A stretch of 34,473 nt of DNA from an uncultured Lachnospiraceae bacterium (lineage in GTDB: Bacteria; Bacillota; Clostridia; Lachnospirales; Lachnospiraceae): assembly GCA_947174185.1 (NCBI GenBank), contig CAMWHY010000016.1, forward strand, positions 1 through 34,473, given 5' to 3'. A program made the position numbers and the translations under genes. Under the pieces are notes generated by a model that worked only from the letters and a program-made list of their open reading frames with translations, made no database searches and had not been told where the DNA came from. Positions 16,301 to 24,764 of this stretch are shown here, piece after piece; position 1 is the first letter of the stretch; every line of letters starts with the position of its first letter.

Positions 16301-19036
16301 TCATGGTTTCCCCTCATACGTCCAGTTAGCCTCGTCAAAAATATTATCTCTGACCGTATAGTGTGTGTCAAATGAAAATTCTCGTAATTCCTTATCCAAA
16401 AATCTTTGATCGATTTCTCCGCCGAAAACGTCAAAATAAGAATAATCCTCCGCCCGGGTAAACGGATTACCCGTAAACGGGTTCACCTGCGGTGGTCCCA
16501 GACCTTCCGTCGCCAGATACGGAACATCCGCATTGGTTCTCATCGTCATATCTGTCCGCACTTCTCCCGTACTGTTAAAATCCTTGACTAAAAGCACTGG
16601 GTGAAACGTCGAAGGCGTCAGCGGATCGTCAAATTCCCAGAAGGGCGCCGTAGGGATCTTAGCTCCATGATCCGCCACAATGATGATCCTGGTATTGTCA
16701 TATACCCCCATTTCCTTCAATGCATCAAAATACTTCCCAAGCAGCAGTGCTGCGCAGGCATTGACATGATACGACTGCTGGTTTTTCTCCGGATCTACGA
16801 TCGACGCATCCTCAGGATAGCTGCCGATACCGGCATAGGGATGCTCCTCTGTGGGCAGTCCACTGCGATAATCCGGCTCCAAAAGCAGCTGGTATTCATG
16901 GGTCATATCCAGCGTTATAAAGGTATAAGTATCCTGATCATTCTCCGCATCCGTGATCTGCGGCAGATAGGTCATATATGCATACTGATTTAAAAAAGTT
17001 TCTTCCAGATAATAAGTGGAATTATCCGTGCTGTAATACCGTCCGTCCCCGATCAGAAGATTGCGCAGCGGCGGATACAGCATCTGCAGGATAGCATAAA
17101 ACCTACAGTTTTTGATGCTGATCTTTCCATAATCAACATTCGTGTATTCTTCCCTGTGTTCCTGCACATAACGATCCATATAATTATTTCCCAGAGAGCA
17201 CATTTCAATATCTTCATATTCTTCAAATGGCGTATAATCTCCATCCCACGTATAATTGGCATAGGGCGGGTCTACCACTTTTACATCATACCCTATCTGA
17301 TCAAACCAGAGCGGAAGCGTCATGATGGCTTCATTATGCAGATTAACAAGCGTATCGTCTCTCTGGTTCATGGATAAAGGCGTATATTCGTAGCCACCCA
17401 TCATCGCCGGCGCTCCGGTCAGCGTAAACGTAGAAAAACTGATACAGTTAGGATAATACGTAAATCCCTCATAAGCGTCCTCCAGTTCCGGGAACTGCTC
17501 CAGCAGATACGGAAAATATGCCGACGCCGCTCTGTCACAAAACAGAACCAGCACATTATGTCCCGTCTTTGTCAGGGAAAATTCCGTCTGCAGTTCCTGT
17601 TCCGCGTCATCCGTCTGCCACTGCTCAAGGCGTGCCGCATAAATATCGTATTCCTGTTTCATCGTTATCATGTTCTTTCCGGAAAGAATGCATTCCGTCA
17701 TAATAAGTATGATCAAAAGCATCTTTAACACATGCTGCTTATAATACCGAAAAGCTACGAAACAGATTATGAATGACAACGCAACCGGCAGAAGAGCATG
17801 CCAGACATAAGAATTGGAAGAACTGACAAACAGCTGCTTGTCTTCAGGCTCAAATGCCGTTGTGATATTGCCAAACCGGCTTTTAAACAGATAAATATTA
17901 AATACCGCGCATACAGTCATTCCAAAAAATAGCGCAGGAAAAATATTTTTCATCTGTTTCTGGAACATCTTATAGATGCAAAGAGGCCAGAACACAAACA
18001 ATCCAAAATAAAATGTAAGATTCATAAAAATATAAGTCAGCGGACTATCCACCGATCCCAGAAACGAAAACTCTGTGGGAGATGTTGCAATTGTAGAGGA
18101 CGGCAGAAGCGCCCCAGCCATGATCCACAGGGCGATAGAGGAAAAGAGCATCAACCCTGAATTGTCTGTCTTTATGATTGCCTTAGTATTTTTCCAATTC
18201 TTCACCTTAATAAAAATACGTTGATATAATGGAAATGCGATCCACAAGATCGTCACTGCATGCAGAAGGCGCGTTCTTGTACGATTCAGCTCAAACGGAT
18301 GGAAATGAAAATAGATACTTAAGGCAATAAACAATGCTCCAACCGCGGTATAAAGGGCATACACAGGATGTTTTAACTTCATTGCCATATTCTTTAACAG
18401 AGAAAACAGATTGTTAAGAATCCAGTAAAAAACCAGTCCGCTGGGCGACTGATAAAGTATTACTAAAAAAAACACAGCCAGAAGATACGCCTGCGCCTTT
18501 TCCCGGAAAGGTGCGCCCTTGGTATAAACTGCCGTCGATATAAAATTGATCACCGTCATAAGGATCGGCAGGATATTAAGCCCCCAAAGAAGCTGATCCG
18601 GTTTGGAAAGATCAGCAAAGATCCACTCGCTCCATCCATTCAGGATCACGCAATGACTTAAAAAATGATATGCCGCAATAAAAAACGGGATCTCTATCAG
18701 AATCGACAGGGAAGACCTTAACGCATACAGCGGGTGATAGTTGTTCCTCTTATAATATTCAGTCAGCATCATAAACTGCTCGTCGCCCTGGAACGCCTTT
18801 TTGATCCGTTTGATGCGTTCCCCCATCCGCTCCTGCTGCTTCCGTTCCGCAAGCTGCAGCTCATCCGCTTTCAGGTACAGAGGCAGAGCCAGAAAATTAA
18901 CAACAAGACTGATCCCTATGATCGCTCCTATCATACCAAAATTCGGAAAATTGGAAAGAATAAAGCAGAATACCAGCTCAATAAGATATTCTATTGGTGC
19001 TATTATAATGTCATATAATGCAGAAAATACCGCCAT
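16301..19036 (-). CDS. YidC/Oxa1-like membrane domain fused to a sulfatase/phosphotransferase-fold domain (copy 2)
   Basis: This 911-residue paralogue of the 12148-14910 product has the same layout. A YidC/Oxa1-like region (about 1-220) again has Asn (47) in place of the groove Arg. Further membrane helices run to about 450. The C-terminal alkaline-phosphatase-superfamily domain has Asp501 (VLFCDR), Thr536/Thr538 in SFSTFTLTGAPAMMGG, and Asp799-His800-Gly801. Many long blocks match copy 1, while the extreme C-terminus and the segment near 245-300 diverge. Both copies keep the probable catalytic residues, so both are probably active. It is the fifth gene of the operon, 94 bases after the DHHW gene. 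Confidence 0.85.
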   Translation of the reverse strand: MAVFSALYDIIIAPIEYLIELVFCFILSNFPNFGMIGAIIGISLVVNFLALPLYLKADELQLAERKQQERMGERIKRIKKAFQGDEQFMMLTEYYKRNNYHPLYALRSSLSILIEIPFFIAAYHFLSHCVILNGWSEWIFADLSKPDQLLWGLNILPILMTVINFISTAVYTKGAPFREKAQAYLLAVFFLVILYQSPSGLVFYWILNNLFSLLKNMAMKLKHPVYALYTAVGALFIALSIYFHFHPFELNRTRTRLLHAVTILWIAFPLYQRIFIKVKNWKNTKAIIKTDNSGLMLFSSIALWIMAGALLPSSTIATSPTEFSFLGSVDSPLTYIFMNLTFYFGLFVFWPLCIYKMFQKQMKNIFPALFFGMTVCAVFNIYLFKSRFGNITTAFEPEDKQLFVSSSNSYVWHALLPVALSFIICFVAFRYYKQHVLKMLLIILIMTECILSGKNMITMKQEYDIYAARLEQWQTDDAEQELQTEFSLTKTGHNVLVLFCDRAASAYFPYLLEQFPELEDAYEGFTYYPNCISFSTFTLTGAPAMMGGYEYTPLSMNQRDDTLVNLHNEAIMTLPLWFDQIGYDVKVVDPPYANYTWDGDYTPFEEYEDIEMCSLGNNYMDRYVQEHREEYTNVDYGKISIKNCRFYAILQMLYPPLRNLLIGDGRYYSTDNSTYYLEETFLNQYAYMTYLPQITDAENDQDTYTFITLDMTHEYQLLLEPDYRSGLPTEEHPYAGIGSYPEDASIVDPEKNQQSYHVNACAALLLGKYFDALKEMGVYDNTRIIIVADHGAKIPTAPFWEFDDPLTPSTFHPVLLVKDFNSTGEVRTDMTMRTNADVPYLATEGLGPPQVNPFTGNPFTRAEDYSYFDVFGGEIDQRFLDKELREFSFDTHYTVRDNIFDEANWTYEGKP

Positions 19037-19130
19037 GTCCCTTCATGCCTCGCATCATTAACTCATTTGTTCTTTTACTGTCTTTAGTATTTACATATTC
19101 TACTGTTTTTTATGATTAAAATTATATCAT

Positions 19131-20270
19131 CTAAAAGATCCCCCGGATTCCCGCATCTGTATCTAATGTAAACATATTATACAGGATCAAAACCTCCGTC
19201 GCCGACGGATGCTCTTTCAGAAAAGTCGAAGGTCCTAATTTATAATATCTTGTATCCAGTACATAAATCCTGCTATAGTGATGTGCCAAAAACGGTACAA
19301 AGGAGTTGGCATAGCTGTCCTTGATCAAGACAAGCTCCCTGTCCGTCAGCGCGTTCTCATTGCTGATCGTGATCACCGGATGAAGATTGTTCAGAAACAG
19401 GGAATACATATCCTTTTGCTCCAGATATGCCAGATTATATAAGGTATCCGTCACCTCACCGGTATCCTCATAGGTCACTGTAAGCTGATCCTGGGGATGG
19501 CTGTAGATGGTGATAGCGTCCCCCGGATAACTGTAATCATTCACCCTGGAATAAGTTGTCCCGCAAAAGCTCTCCGTGACTGTCTCCGCATCCCACGCAT
19601 CAAGGGGAACCGGTTCCCATCCCATCTCATTGCAGTATTCCTGATAAGCGATATACGCCCCGTACGTTGTCCAGTGATGATCTGTATGATAATAAAGCGG
19701 CAGTTCATCCTCTTTATGCGCTATCAACGCCTCACTGACGTCGATCATTGGGATACCTGATCCTTCATAGATCGCTCGCGCCGTCTCCATCTGATCCGGC
19801 GTCATGGCATAGTCCGGCAGCTTTTCCTGATATACATAAACCGACGTAGGCACCAGCATCAGACGCATCTCCACTCCCGCAGATTCCATCGAATCTGCAA
19901 AATTCTTCAAGATCGTAATCGTATCCTCCGTATGCTCCGGAACCTGATATGCATCGATCAGATAACCATCCTCTGCAATAAAGACCTGGTTGATTTCCTG
20001 TCTTCCGGACAATATCTCGACCCTGCTCTTACAGCCCATAAAGAAATCACGAAATGGAAAATGGTCGCACAGATAACCGTTCAGATCTTCCATATAACTG
20101 CCATCTACGATATGCTCCCATGTCAGTTCCGGCAATGCTTTCAGATACCTGTTTTCATTTTCCGAGAACTCCTTTTTAGGAAACGCCAAAAACATAACGG
20201 AAAACGCAAGTACCCCTATGGCAAGAAAAACTGATGTAATTGACCTGATTTTCTCACTCGTCATCCCCAA
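19131..20270 (-). CDS. DHHW family (AlgX/DltD-like) surface protein
   Basis: This 379-residue protein has one N-terminal membrane anchor (about 10-30), FSENENRYLKALP just outside it, and the family-defining DHHW at 197-200 in YYHTDHHWTTYGAY. A Ser-containing VLIKDSYANSFVPFL follows near the C-terminus. Such proteins resemble the SGNH-like AlgX/AlgJ O-acetyltransferases and usually accompany an MBOAT membrane acyltransferase, as here. The likely job is moving acyl groups from the MBOAT partner onto an extracellular polymer. The start is uncertain: TTG at 20270 has AAGG 6 bases upstream, while the in-frame ATG at 20264 would have a 12-base spacing. Confidence 0.88.
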   Translation of the reverse strand: MGMTSEKIRSITSVFLAIGVLAFSVMFLAFPKKEFSENENRYLKALPELTWEHIVDGSYMEDLNGYLCDHFPFRDFFMGCKSRVEILSGRQEINQVFIAEDGYLIDAYQVPEHTEDTITILKNFADSMESAGVEMRLMLVPTSVYVYQEKLPDYAMTPDQMETARAIYEGSGIPMIDVSEALIAHKEDELPLYYHTDHHWTTYGAYIAYQEYCNEMGWEPVPLDAWDAETVTESFCGTTYSRVNDYSYPGDAITIYSHPQDQLTVTYEDTGEVTDTLYNLAYLEQKDMYSLFLNNLHPVITISNENALTDRELVLIKDSYANSFVPFLAHHYSRIYVLDTRYYKLGPSTFLKEHPSATEVLILYNMFTLDTDAGIRGIF

Positions 20271-20359
20271 AAATATCCTTTTCTAATAGTAATCCCTAGT
20301 GTTTCTATGCAAGGAACCGATGATTTCTTATTGTCCTTTGGCAGCGAGCCATTTCTCCC

Positions 20360-21775
20360 TCAAAATCGGAAATATAAAAACGGATTATAAGTATCGCTGA
20401 CCAGACATGCCTCCGTCAACAGAAAACATAGCAGATACCCTATCATCCCGGCAGCTGTCCATACTGCACGCGCCCTCTCCCCATGTTTTTTTCTAAAAGC
20501 AAGAATCTTCGGATAAACAGGAAACGCCAGCAGTACAGAGGTCAATATTACCGCCCCGTAATTTCTGATATGCCAAAGAAAATCCGTTCCCAAAAGCACT
20601 CCCCCATTACCTCCGAACATTCCGCACAGATAATGCCATAATGCCCCCATGTCATCAAAGGAAAAGATTACAAACCCCACCACCACAATCAACAATGCAT
20701 AAAAATGGCGTATGATCACCGGCAGCTTCTCCAGCGCTTTTCCCCAGACATACTTTTCCAGAAGCAGCAGCACTCCGTAATAAAGCCCCCACAGCACAAA
20801 GTTCCACGCCGCTCCATGCCACAGTCCTGTGAGCATCCATACAATCAGTATATTGCGCAGATGCCGCACAACGCCTCCACGATTTCCGCCCAACGGAATA
20901 TAGACATAATCCCGAAACCAGGTAGACAGCGAAATATGCCAGCGTCGCCAGAAATCAGTCACAGAGACCGCGCTTAACGGATAATGAAAGTTCTCCGGAA
21001 AATGAAAGCCCATCATCCAGCCCATCCCAATCGCCATATCACTATATGCGCTGAAATCAAAATAAAGCTGCAGCGTAAAAGCCGCCGCCCCCAGCCATGC
21101 TTCCGCTACGGAGACCTGCAGCTGCGCCAGCTGCTGGATCTCCTCCCACATCATGCCGATCTGGTTAGCGATCAGGACTTTCTTAAACAGCCCCTGCATA
21201 AACCGAAGCAGTCCATCCCGAAAGCCTGTCCAGTCTATTTTCCTTTGATGCAGCTCCTCGCTGACCGTGGAAAAACGCACGATCGGTCCCGCAATCAGCT
21301 GCGGAAACATGGAAACATACATCAGATACGTCAGATAATTCCGTTCCAATTTTACTTCCCTGCGATAAAGGTCAATATTGTAACTCATCATCTGAAAAGT
21401 AAAAAAGCTGATCCCCACCGGAAGTCCCAGTCCCAAAAGCGGAACATCCGTGTGAAACAGGCTGTTGACGGTAGAGATCGCAAAATCTGTATATTTAAAA
21501 AACATAAGTGCCGAAAGATTCAATATCAGCGTTAAGACAAAAAAGAAACGGCGTTTTCCCTGCGTCGTTCCAAAACGTTCCATAAGAAGCGCGCCGATAA
21601 AACTTACCGCCGCCGCTGCCAGCATCAGTAAGACATAGACCGGCTCTCCCCACGCATAAAATAACAGGCTAAATATAAGAAGGATTCCATTTTTCAAAGA
21701 AAATGGAACCATATAATATAACACTAAACATAATGGCAGAAAAAAGAATAAAAACGGAATACTGCTAAATACCAT
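20360..21775 (-). CDS. MBOAT family membrane O-acyltransferase (AlgI/DltB-like)
   Basis: MBOAT proteins carry acyl groups, often acetyl or D-alanyl, across the membrane for attachment to surface polymers. This 471-residue protein has about ten or more hydrophobic segments, DFWRRWHISL at 274-283, the RDYVYIPLGGNRGG loop, and the conserved membrane His320 in GLWHGAAWNFVLWG. The start has GGAGG 5 bases upstream. It is flanked by the DUF4358 lipoprotein and DHHW genes. No D-alanine activation genes (dltA/dltC) are nearby, so O-acetylation is more likely than D-alanylation. Confidence 0.93.
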   Translation of the reverse strand: MVFSSIPFLFFFLPLCLVLYYMVPFSLKNGILLIFSLLFYAWGEPVYVLLMLAAAAVSFIGALLMERFGTTQGKRRFFFVLTLILNLSALMFFKYTDFAISTVNSLFHTDVPLLGLGLPVGISFFTFQMMSYNIDLYRREVKLERNYLTYLMYVSMFPQLIAGPIVRFSTVSEELHQRKIDWTGFRDGLLRFMQGLFKKVLIANQIGMMWEEIQQLAQLQVSVAEAWLGAAAFTLQLYFDFSAYSDMAIGMGWMMGFHFPENFHYPLSAVSVTDFWRRWHISLSTWFRDYVYIPLGGNRGGVVRHLRNILIVWMLTGLWHGAAWNFVLWGLYYGVLLLLEKYVWGKALEKLPVIIRHFYALLIVVVGFVIFSFDDMGALWHYLCGMFGGNGGVLLGTDFLWHIRNYGAVILTSVLLAFPVYPKILAFRKKHGERARAVWTAAGMIGYLLCFLLTEACLVSDTYNPFLYFRF

Positions 21776-21790
21776 CGCTGCCTCCCCGGT

Positions 21791-22420
21791 TTATGGCAGA
21801 CAGGCTGCTATGATCTCTTCAATCTCTTCCGCATTTTCAGAAATGACCAGATAAACATAATCTCCACTTGTCTTTACTGAACTCCGATCTACAATATCAA
21901 ACTGCTCCGGCAGATAATTCTCCATTTCCGCCCGTTTTCCATCAGCAAACATCTCCAAAGAAGAAGTTATGTTTTCTCTGGAGTCCGCGTCCTCTGATTT
22001 AAAAATAGCGATCGTTTCCACACTTGTTGACATTTCCGACATGGCAAAAATATAATCATCAATCGCAGAAAAATCGATTCCATAATTAGCCACAAAAGCT
22101 TCCGGCACGATCATGGGCGACTGCAGTTCAACGGAAGCTGCAATTTCCTCGTAGATCTCCTCACAGCTTTTTACGGTTTCAGGGGTAATCTCACCGCCTG
22201 CAGCTCCATCTTCTCTGGCAGGATCCTCAACCTGCGAATCTGACGGATTCTCTTCAGAACCGTCTGTCTCAGTTCCATCCTGACCAGCCTCATCATCATT
22301 GCCGCCAACTGCCACAAATACGGAAGTCGGTCCATCACCGCTCTGTATCGTACAGCCGCATAAAACAAACGCCGCTGCCATTGCCATCATAAACATTTTT
22401 AAAATCTGATTCTTCTTCAT
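21791..22420 (-). CDS. DUF4358-type lipoprotein
   Basis: This 209-residue protein has a lipoprotein signal peptide (MKKNQILKMFMMAMAAAFVLC with lipobox-like LCGC and Cys near residue 23), an acidic low-complexity linker (about 38-70), and a C-terminal ~130-residue domain. That domain has features of DUF4358: an EIYEEIAASV opening helix, AIFKSEDADS, and YVYLVISENAEEIEEII at the end. Its biochemical role is unknown, but such proteins often accompany MBOAT/SGNH surface-acylation genes in Clostridia. It lies 15 bases before the MBOAT gene and 12 after the SGNH hydrolase gene. Confidence 0.8.
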   Translation of the reverse strand: MKKNQILKMFMMAMAAAFVLCGCTIQSGDGPTSVFVAVGGNDDEAGQDGTETDGSEENPSDSQVEDPAREDGAAGGEITPETVKSCEEIYEEIAASVELQSPMIVPEAFVANYGIDFSAIDDYIFAMSEMSTSVETIAIFKSEDADSRENITSSLEMFADGKRAEMENYLPEQFDIVDRSSVKTSGDYVYLVISENAEEIEEIIAACLP

Positions 22421-22432
22421 CTATCGTATCCT

Positions 22433-23518
22433 CTAATCTTCATCTATATTTTCCAGTGTATCTTCCAGTGTACTTTCCAGCTGCGTCCTCGCATACTCAC
22501 GCAGCACCTCCGACCAGACGTCATAAGCGGCAGTATTCTGGTGCAAATGCCCATCACTGCAATACTCCTCCGCCAGATTTCCTGTTCCGTCATCCAACGC
22601 GCTCATAATATCTACATATCCCCAGCCGTTTTCAGAAGCCTTCTCCTGCATCATCGTATTCAACGTACCGAGGTTCTCATTATTCAGCTTTTTGCCGCCC
22701 TGACCCGCAATCGTATAGGTTGCGCTGATGATATAGATCTCCACATCCGGGCTTTGTTCCTGAATCCTGCCGATCAGCTCCATGTATTTATCGCAAACAT
22801 CCGGTAATTCTGCAAGCGCTACATCGTTGATTCCAAAGAATAAAAATACGCGGTCCGCCTGCATAAGAGCGATTGACTCTTCAATATAACGTTGTTTTCC
22901 ATCATAAATAGGATGCGTGCTGGTGGAACTTGGCGGCTGCAGCGCGTTATTAACAGAAAAACTTCCCGATGCTAAAAACTGGATCTTCCCCAGATAGGTT
23001 TCCGCATTCTTCATCGCGTAATTGCGAAATCCCAGCATTACCGAATCTCCCACAAATACGGAATTGGCATAAAAATCATCGATCATCTTCTCTGTAACGG
23101 CAGAACTTGGCACATTTTCCGGTATCGTTTCCATCATAGCAGGCTCATCCGACACTCCGGGATCGCGTCCTTCATAGATCCCGCGGGTAAAATAATGCGC
23201 CACGTACGCATCCCAATCATTCTTAAACATTGCATCCAGATCAGGATTCTCCCTGCGGTACTGTGCTACATCCAGCAGCGTACTAGCACATCTGCCTTCA
23301 TAAATCCCCTGCGCCATAAAATGGGTATATAACATTTCCCAGTTATATCCAAACAATTCGTACACATCGGGATAGGTATTGGCATAATATTTTGCGTCAA
23401 AAATATCCCTTACTGTCCTTGCCGACGCTGCATTCCCCTGAATGGAACCTACAGAAATACTGAGCGTCACAACCAGCAATATCGCCAATCCTATCTTCGT
23501 ACATATATTTCTATTCAT
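22433..23518 (-). CDS. Secreted SGNH/GDSL hydrolase with two surface repeats
   Basis: This 361-residue exported protein has a signal peptide ending near residue 31 (GNAASA). Two ~38-residue repeats of the form FD..YY...YPD...F..(D)W......HF...GI.EGR span 40-76 and 81-118. An SGNH hydrolase domain follows, with nucleophile Ser159 in VGDSV, block III GIND at 229-232, and Asp321/His323 in SDGHLH. SGNH enzymes remove or transfer acyl groups on glycans; with the MBOAT and DHHW genes it probably acts on a surface polymer. The start at 23518 has AAGG 5 bases upstream. It is the first gene of the seven-gene operon. The repeats recur in the secreted product of 25524-27140. Confidence 0.88.
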   Translation of the reverse strand: MNRNICTKIGLAILLVVTLSISVGSIQGNAASARTVRDIFDAKYYANTYPDVYELFGYNWEMLYTHFMAQGIYEGRCASTLLDVAQYRRENPDLDAMFKNDWDAYVAHYFTRGIYEGRDPGVSDEPAMMETIPENVPSSAVTEKMIDDFYANSVFVGDSVMLGFRNYAMKNAETYLGKIQFLASGSFSVNNALQPPSSTSTHPIYDGKQRYIEESIALMQADRVFLFFGINDVALAELPDVCDKYMELIGRIQEQSPDVEIYIISATYTIAGQGGKKLNNENLGTLNTMMQEKASENGWGYVDIMSALDDGTGNLAEEYCSDGHLHQNTAAYDVWSEVLREYARTQLESTLEDTLENIDED

Positions 23519-23591
23519 TCGTACCTTACCCTCTTTTTGATCGCACAAGCCAGATTCGGTTATCCTATCGTTCTTCTCAAGTCACGAACGT

Positions 23592-23617
23592 ATCAATAAC
23601 TAGTGATATCTATTGAT
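23592..23617. repeat. Interrupted inverted repeat overlapping the operon promoter
   Basis: ATCAATA (23592-23598) and TATTGAT (23611-23617) are perfect inverted arms 12 bases apart. The repeat touches the -10 element and covers the expected transcription start, so it could be an operator. No regulator gene is adjacent. Confidence 0.4.
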
Positions 23618-23644
23618 TATATATCAGAAAACGGCTGTTTTCAA
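23616..23644 (-). promoter_or_regulatory. Sigma-A-type promoter of the surface-polymer operon
   Basis: TTGAAA (23644-23639) and TATAAT (23621-23616) are separated by exactly 17 bases on the minus strand, about 100 bases upstream of the SGNH hydrolase start. Confidence 0.75.
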
Positions 23645-23658
23645 TAGATTTATTTGCT

Positions 23659-24732
23659 TTACTTCCGGCCAAATCCTGGCAGTTCAGCACACCACGCGAC
23701 GTCTTCTTCCGAATAATGAAACTGCCGCTGCTTTTCCACATTGACTTCACCATCCTGCATGCATCCTGCATATAACCTAAATAATCCGCCCCTCTTAAAG
23801 GCAGCATGGAGCAGCTTTTTCTGTTCCGCCTCATCCCTGACGTTTACCAAATGCGTGGCAAATTTAGTAACCAGCGCCTTTTCCTTGGTCGTCTTTTTGT
23901 TGCCCAGATAATACCGGCATACTGCCAGATCCGAGCAATCAAACCAGATATGATAATAATCTACAAAGTCCTTCGTAATCCGTTCTTCATAATTGATTGA
24001 TATCTTCAGGATATCATACAGTTCTTTCCCCTTGGGCAGAAATCTCTCCGGGATATCAAAAGTCAGACATGCCAAGAGTTTTGTGGTAAAGAACACCTCT
24101 TTAGATTGAAAAATCAATTCAGCAAATTCCCTGACTTTCACTTCATCCTGACTCTGATACTTCAGGCGTCTTCTTGTATGCCGAAATTGCCGTATGGACT
24201 GGGTAATGGTTTCCTTCTTCTCCTGCCGGATGATCGTCTGATAAAAATCTATGATCTGAACCAGCTTGGCGTTTCTCACATAAACATGGAACAAAGCCTT
24301 ATTATGCAATATCTGCTGATAGTGCGCTGCACCGCAGTCATAGGAAATAAGGAAAAATGCTGCGATATTAATCCTTTTTAACGCGCAGCTGTGCAGCAAT
24401 TCCTCAACCATGTCATCCGACGGCTTCACCTTCTGCGGCAGGGTAAAGGAAGTAAATGTCTGCAGTTTCAATTCTGCAGGCACATTTGATGACAAAATCC
24501 GCTCTAACGGTTCATCGATCCCATCCTCATAAACGCCCTGAAATCCTTTTTTCTCACTATAGACCCGTGACAAAACGCTCCAAAGCTTCTTCTCATATCC
24601 GCTCTCCGCCAGCTTAGCCGCCAGCTGTAGAAGCTCCAATCTGTCCATATAGGATGTAATTTTACGAATCTGAGCCGTTCCCGGTATCCCCTCCGGCAAC
24701 CCCGTATCCTGCTCCATTATCTTTTCATCCAT
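23659..24732 (-). CDS. Hypothetical protein, not recognised
   Basis: This 357-residue protein is apparently soluble, with no signal peptide or membrane segment. It is rich in charged helical stretches (for example ITQSIRQFRHTRRRLKYQSQ and KKLWSVLSRVYSEKKG) and may be an alpha-helical repeat or scaffold protein. I see no catalytic motif. The start at 24732 has GGAGG 6 bases upstream; an in-frame ATG 8 codons earlier lacks a good site. It lies 32 bases after the sirtuin-like gene and is probably in the same operon, suggesting the two act together. Confidence 0.75.
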   Translation of the reverse strand: MDEKIMEQDTGLPEGIPGTAQIRKITSYMDRLELLQLAAKLAESGYEKKLWSVLSRVYSEKKGFQGVYEDGIDEPLERILSSNVPAELKLQTFTSFTLPQKVKPSDDMVEELLHSCALKRINIAAFFLISYDCGAAHYQQILHNKALFHVYVRNAKLVQIIDFYQTIIRQEKKETITQSIRQFRHTRRRLKYQSQDEVKVREFAELIFQSKEVFFTTKLLACLTFDIPERFLPKGKELYDILKISINYEERITKDFVDYYHIWFDCSDLAVCRYYLGNKKTTKEKALVTKFATHLVNVRDEAEQKKLLHAAFKRGGLFRLYAGCMQDGEVNVEKQRQFHYSEEDVAWCAELPGFGRK

Positions 24733-24764
24733 AAACTCCCTCCACCATTTCCCCATTAATGGCG

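Noticed and set aside
20360..21775. DltB of a D-alanylation (dlt) operon
   Set aside because: No dltA, dltC or canonical dltD is adjacent; the DHHW and SGNH neighbours point to O-acylation instead.
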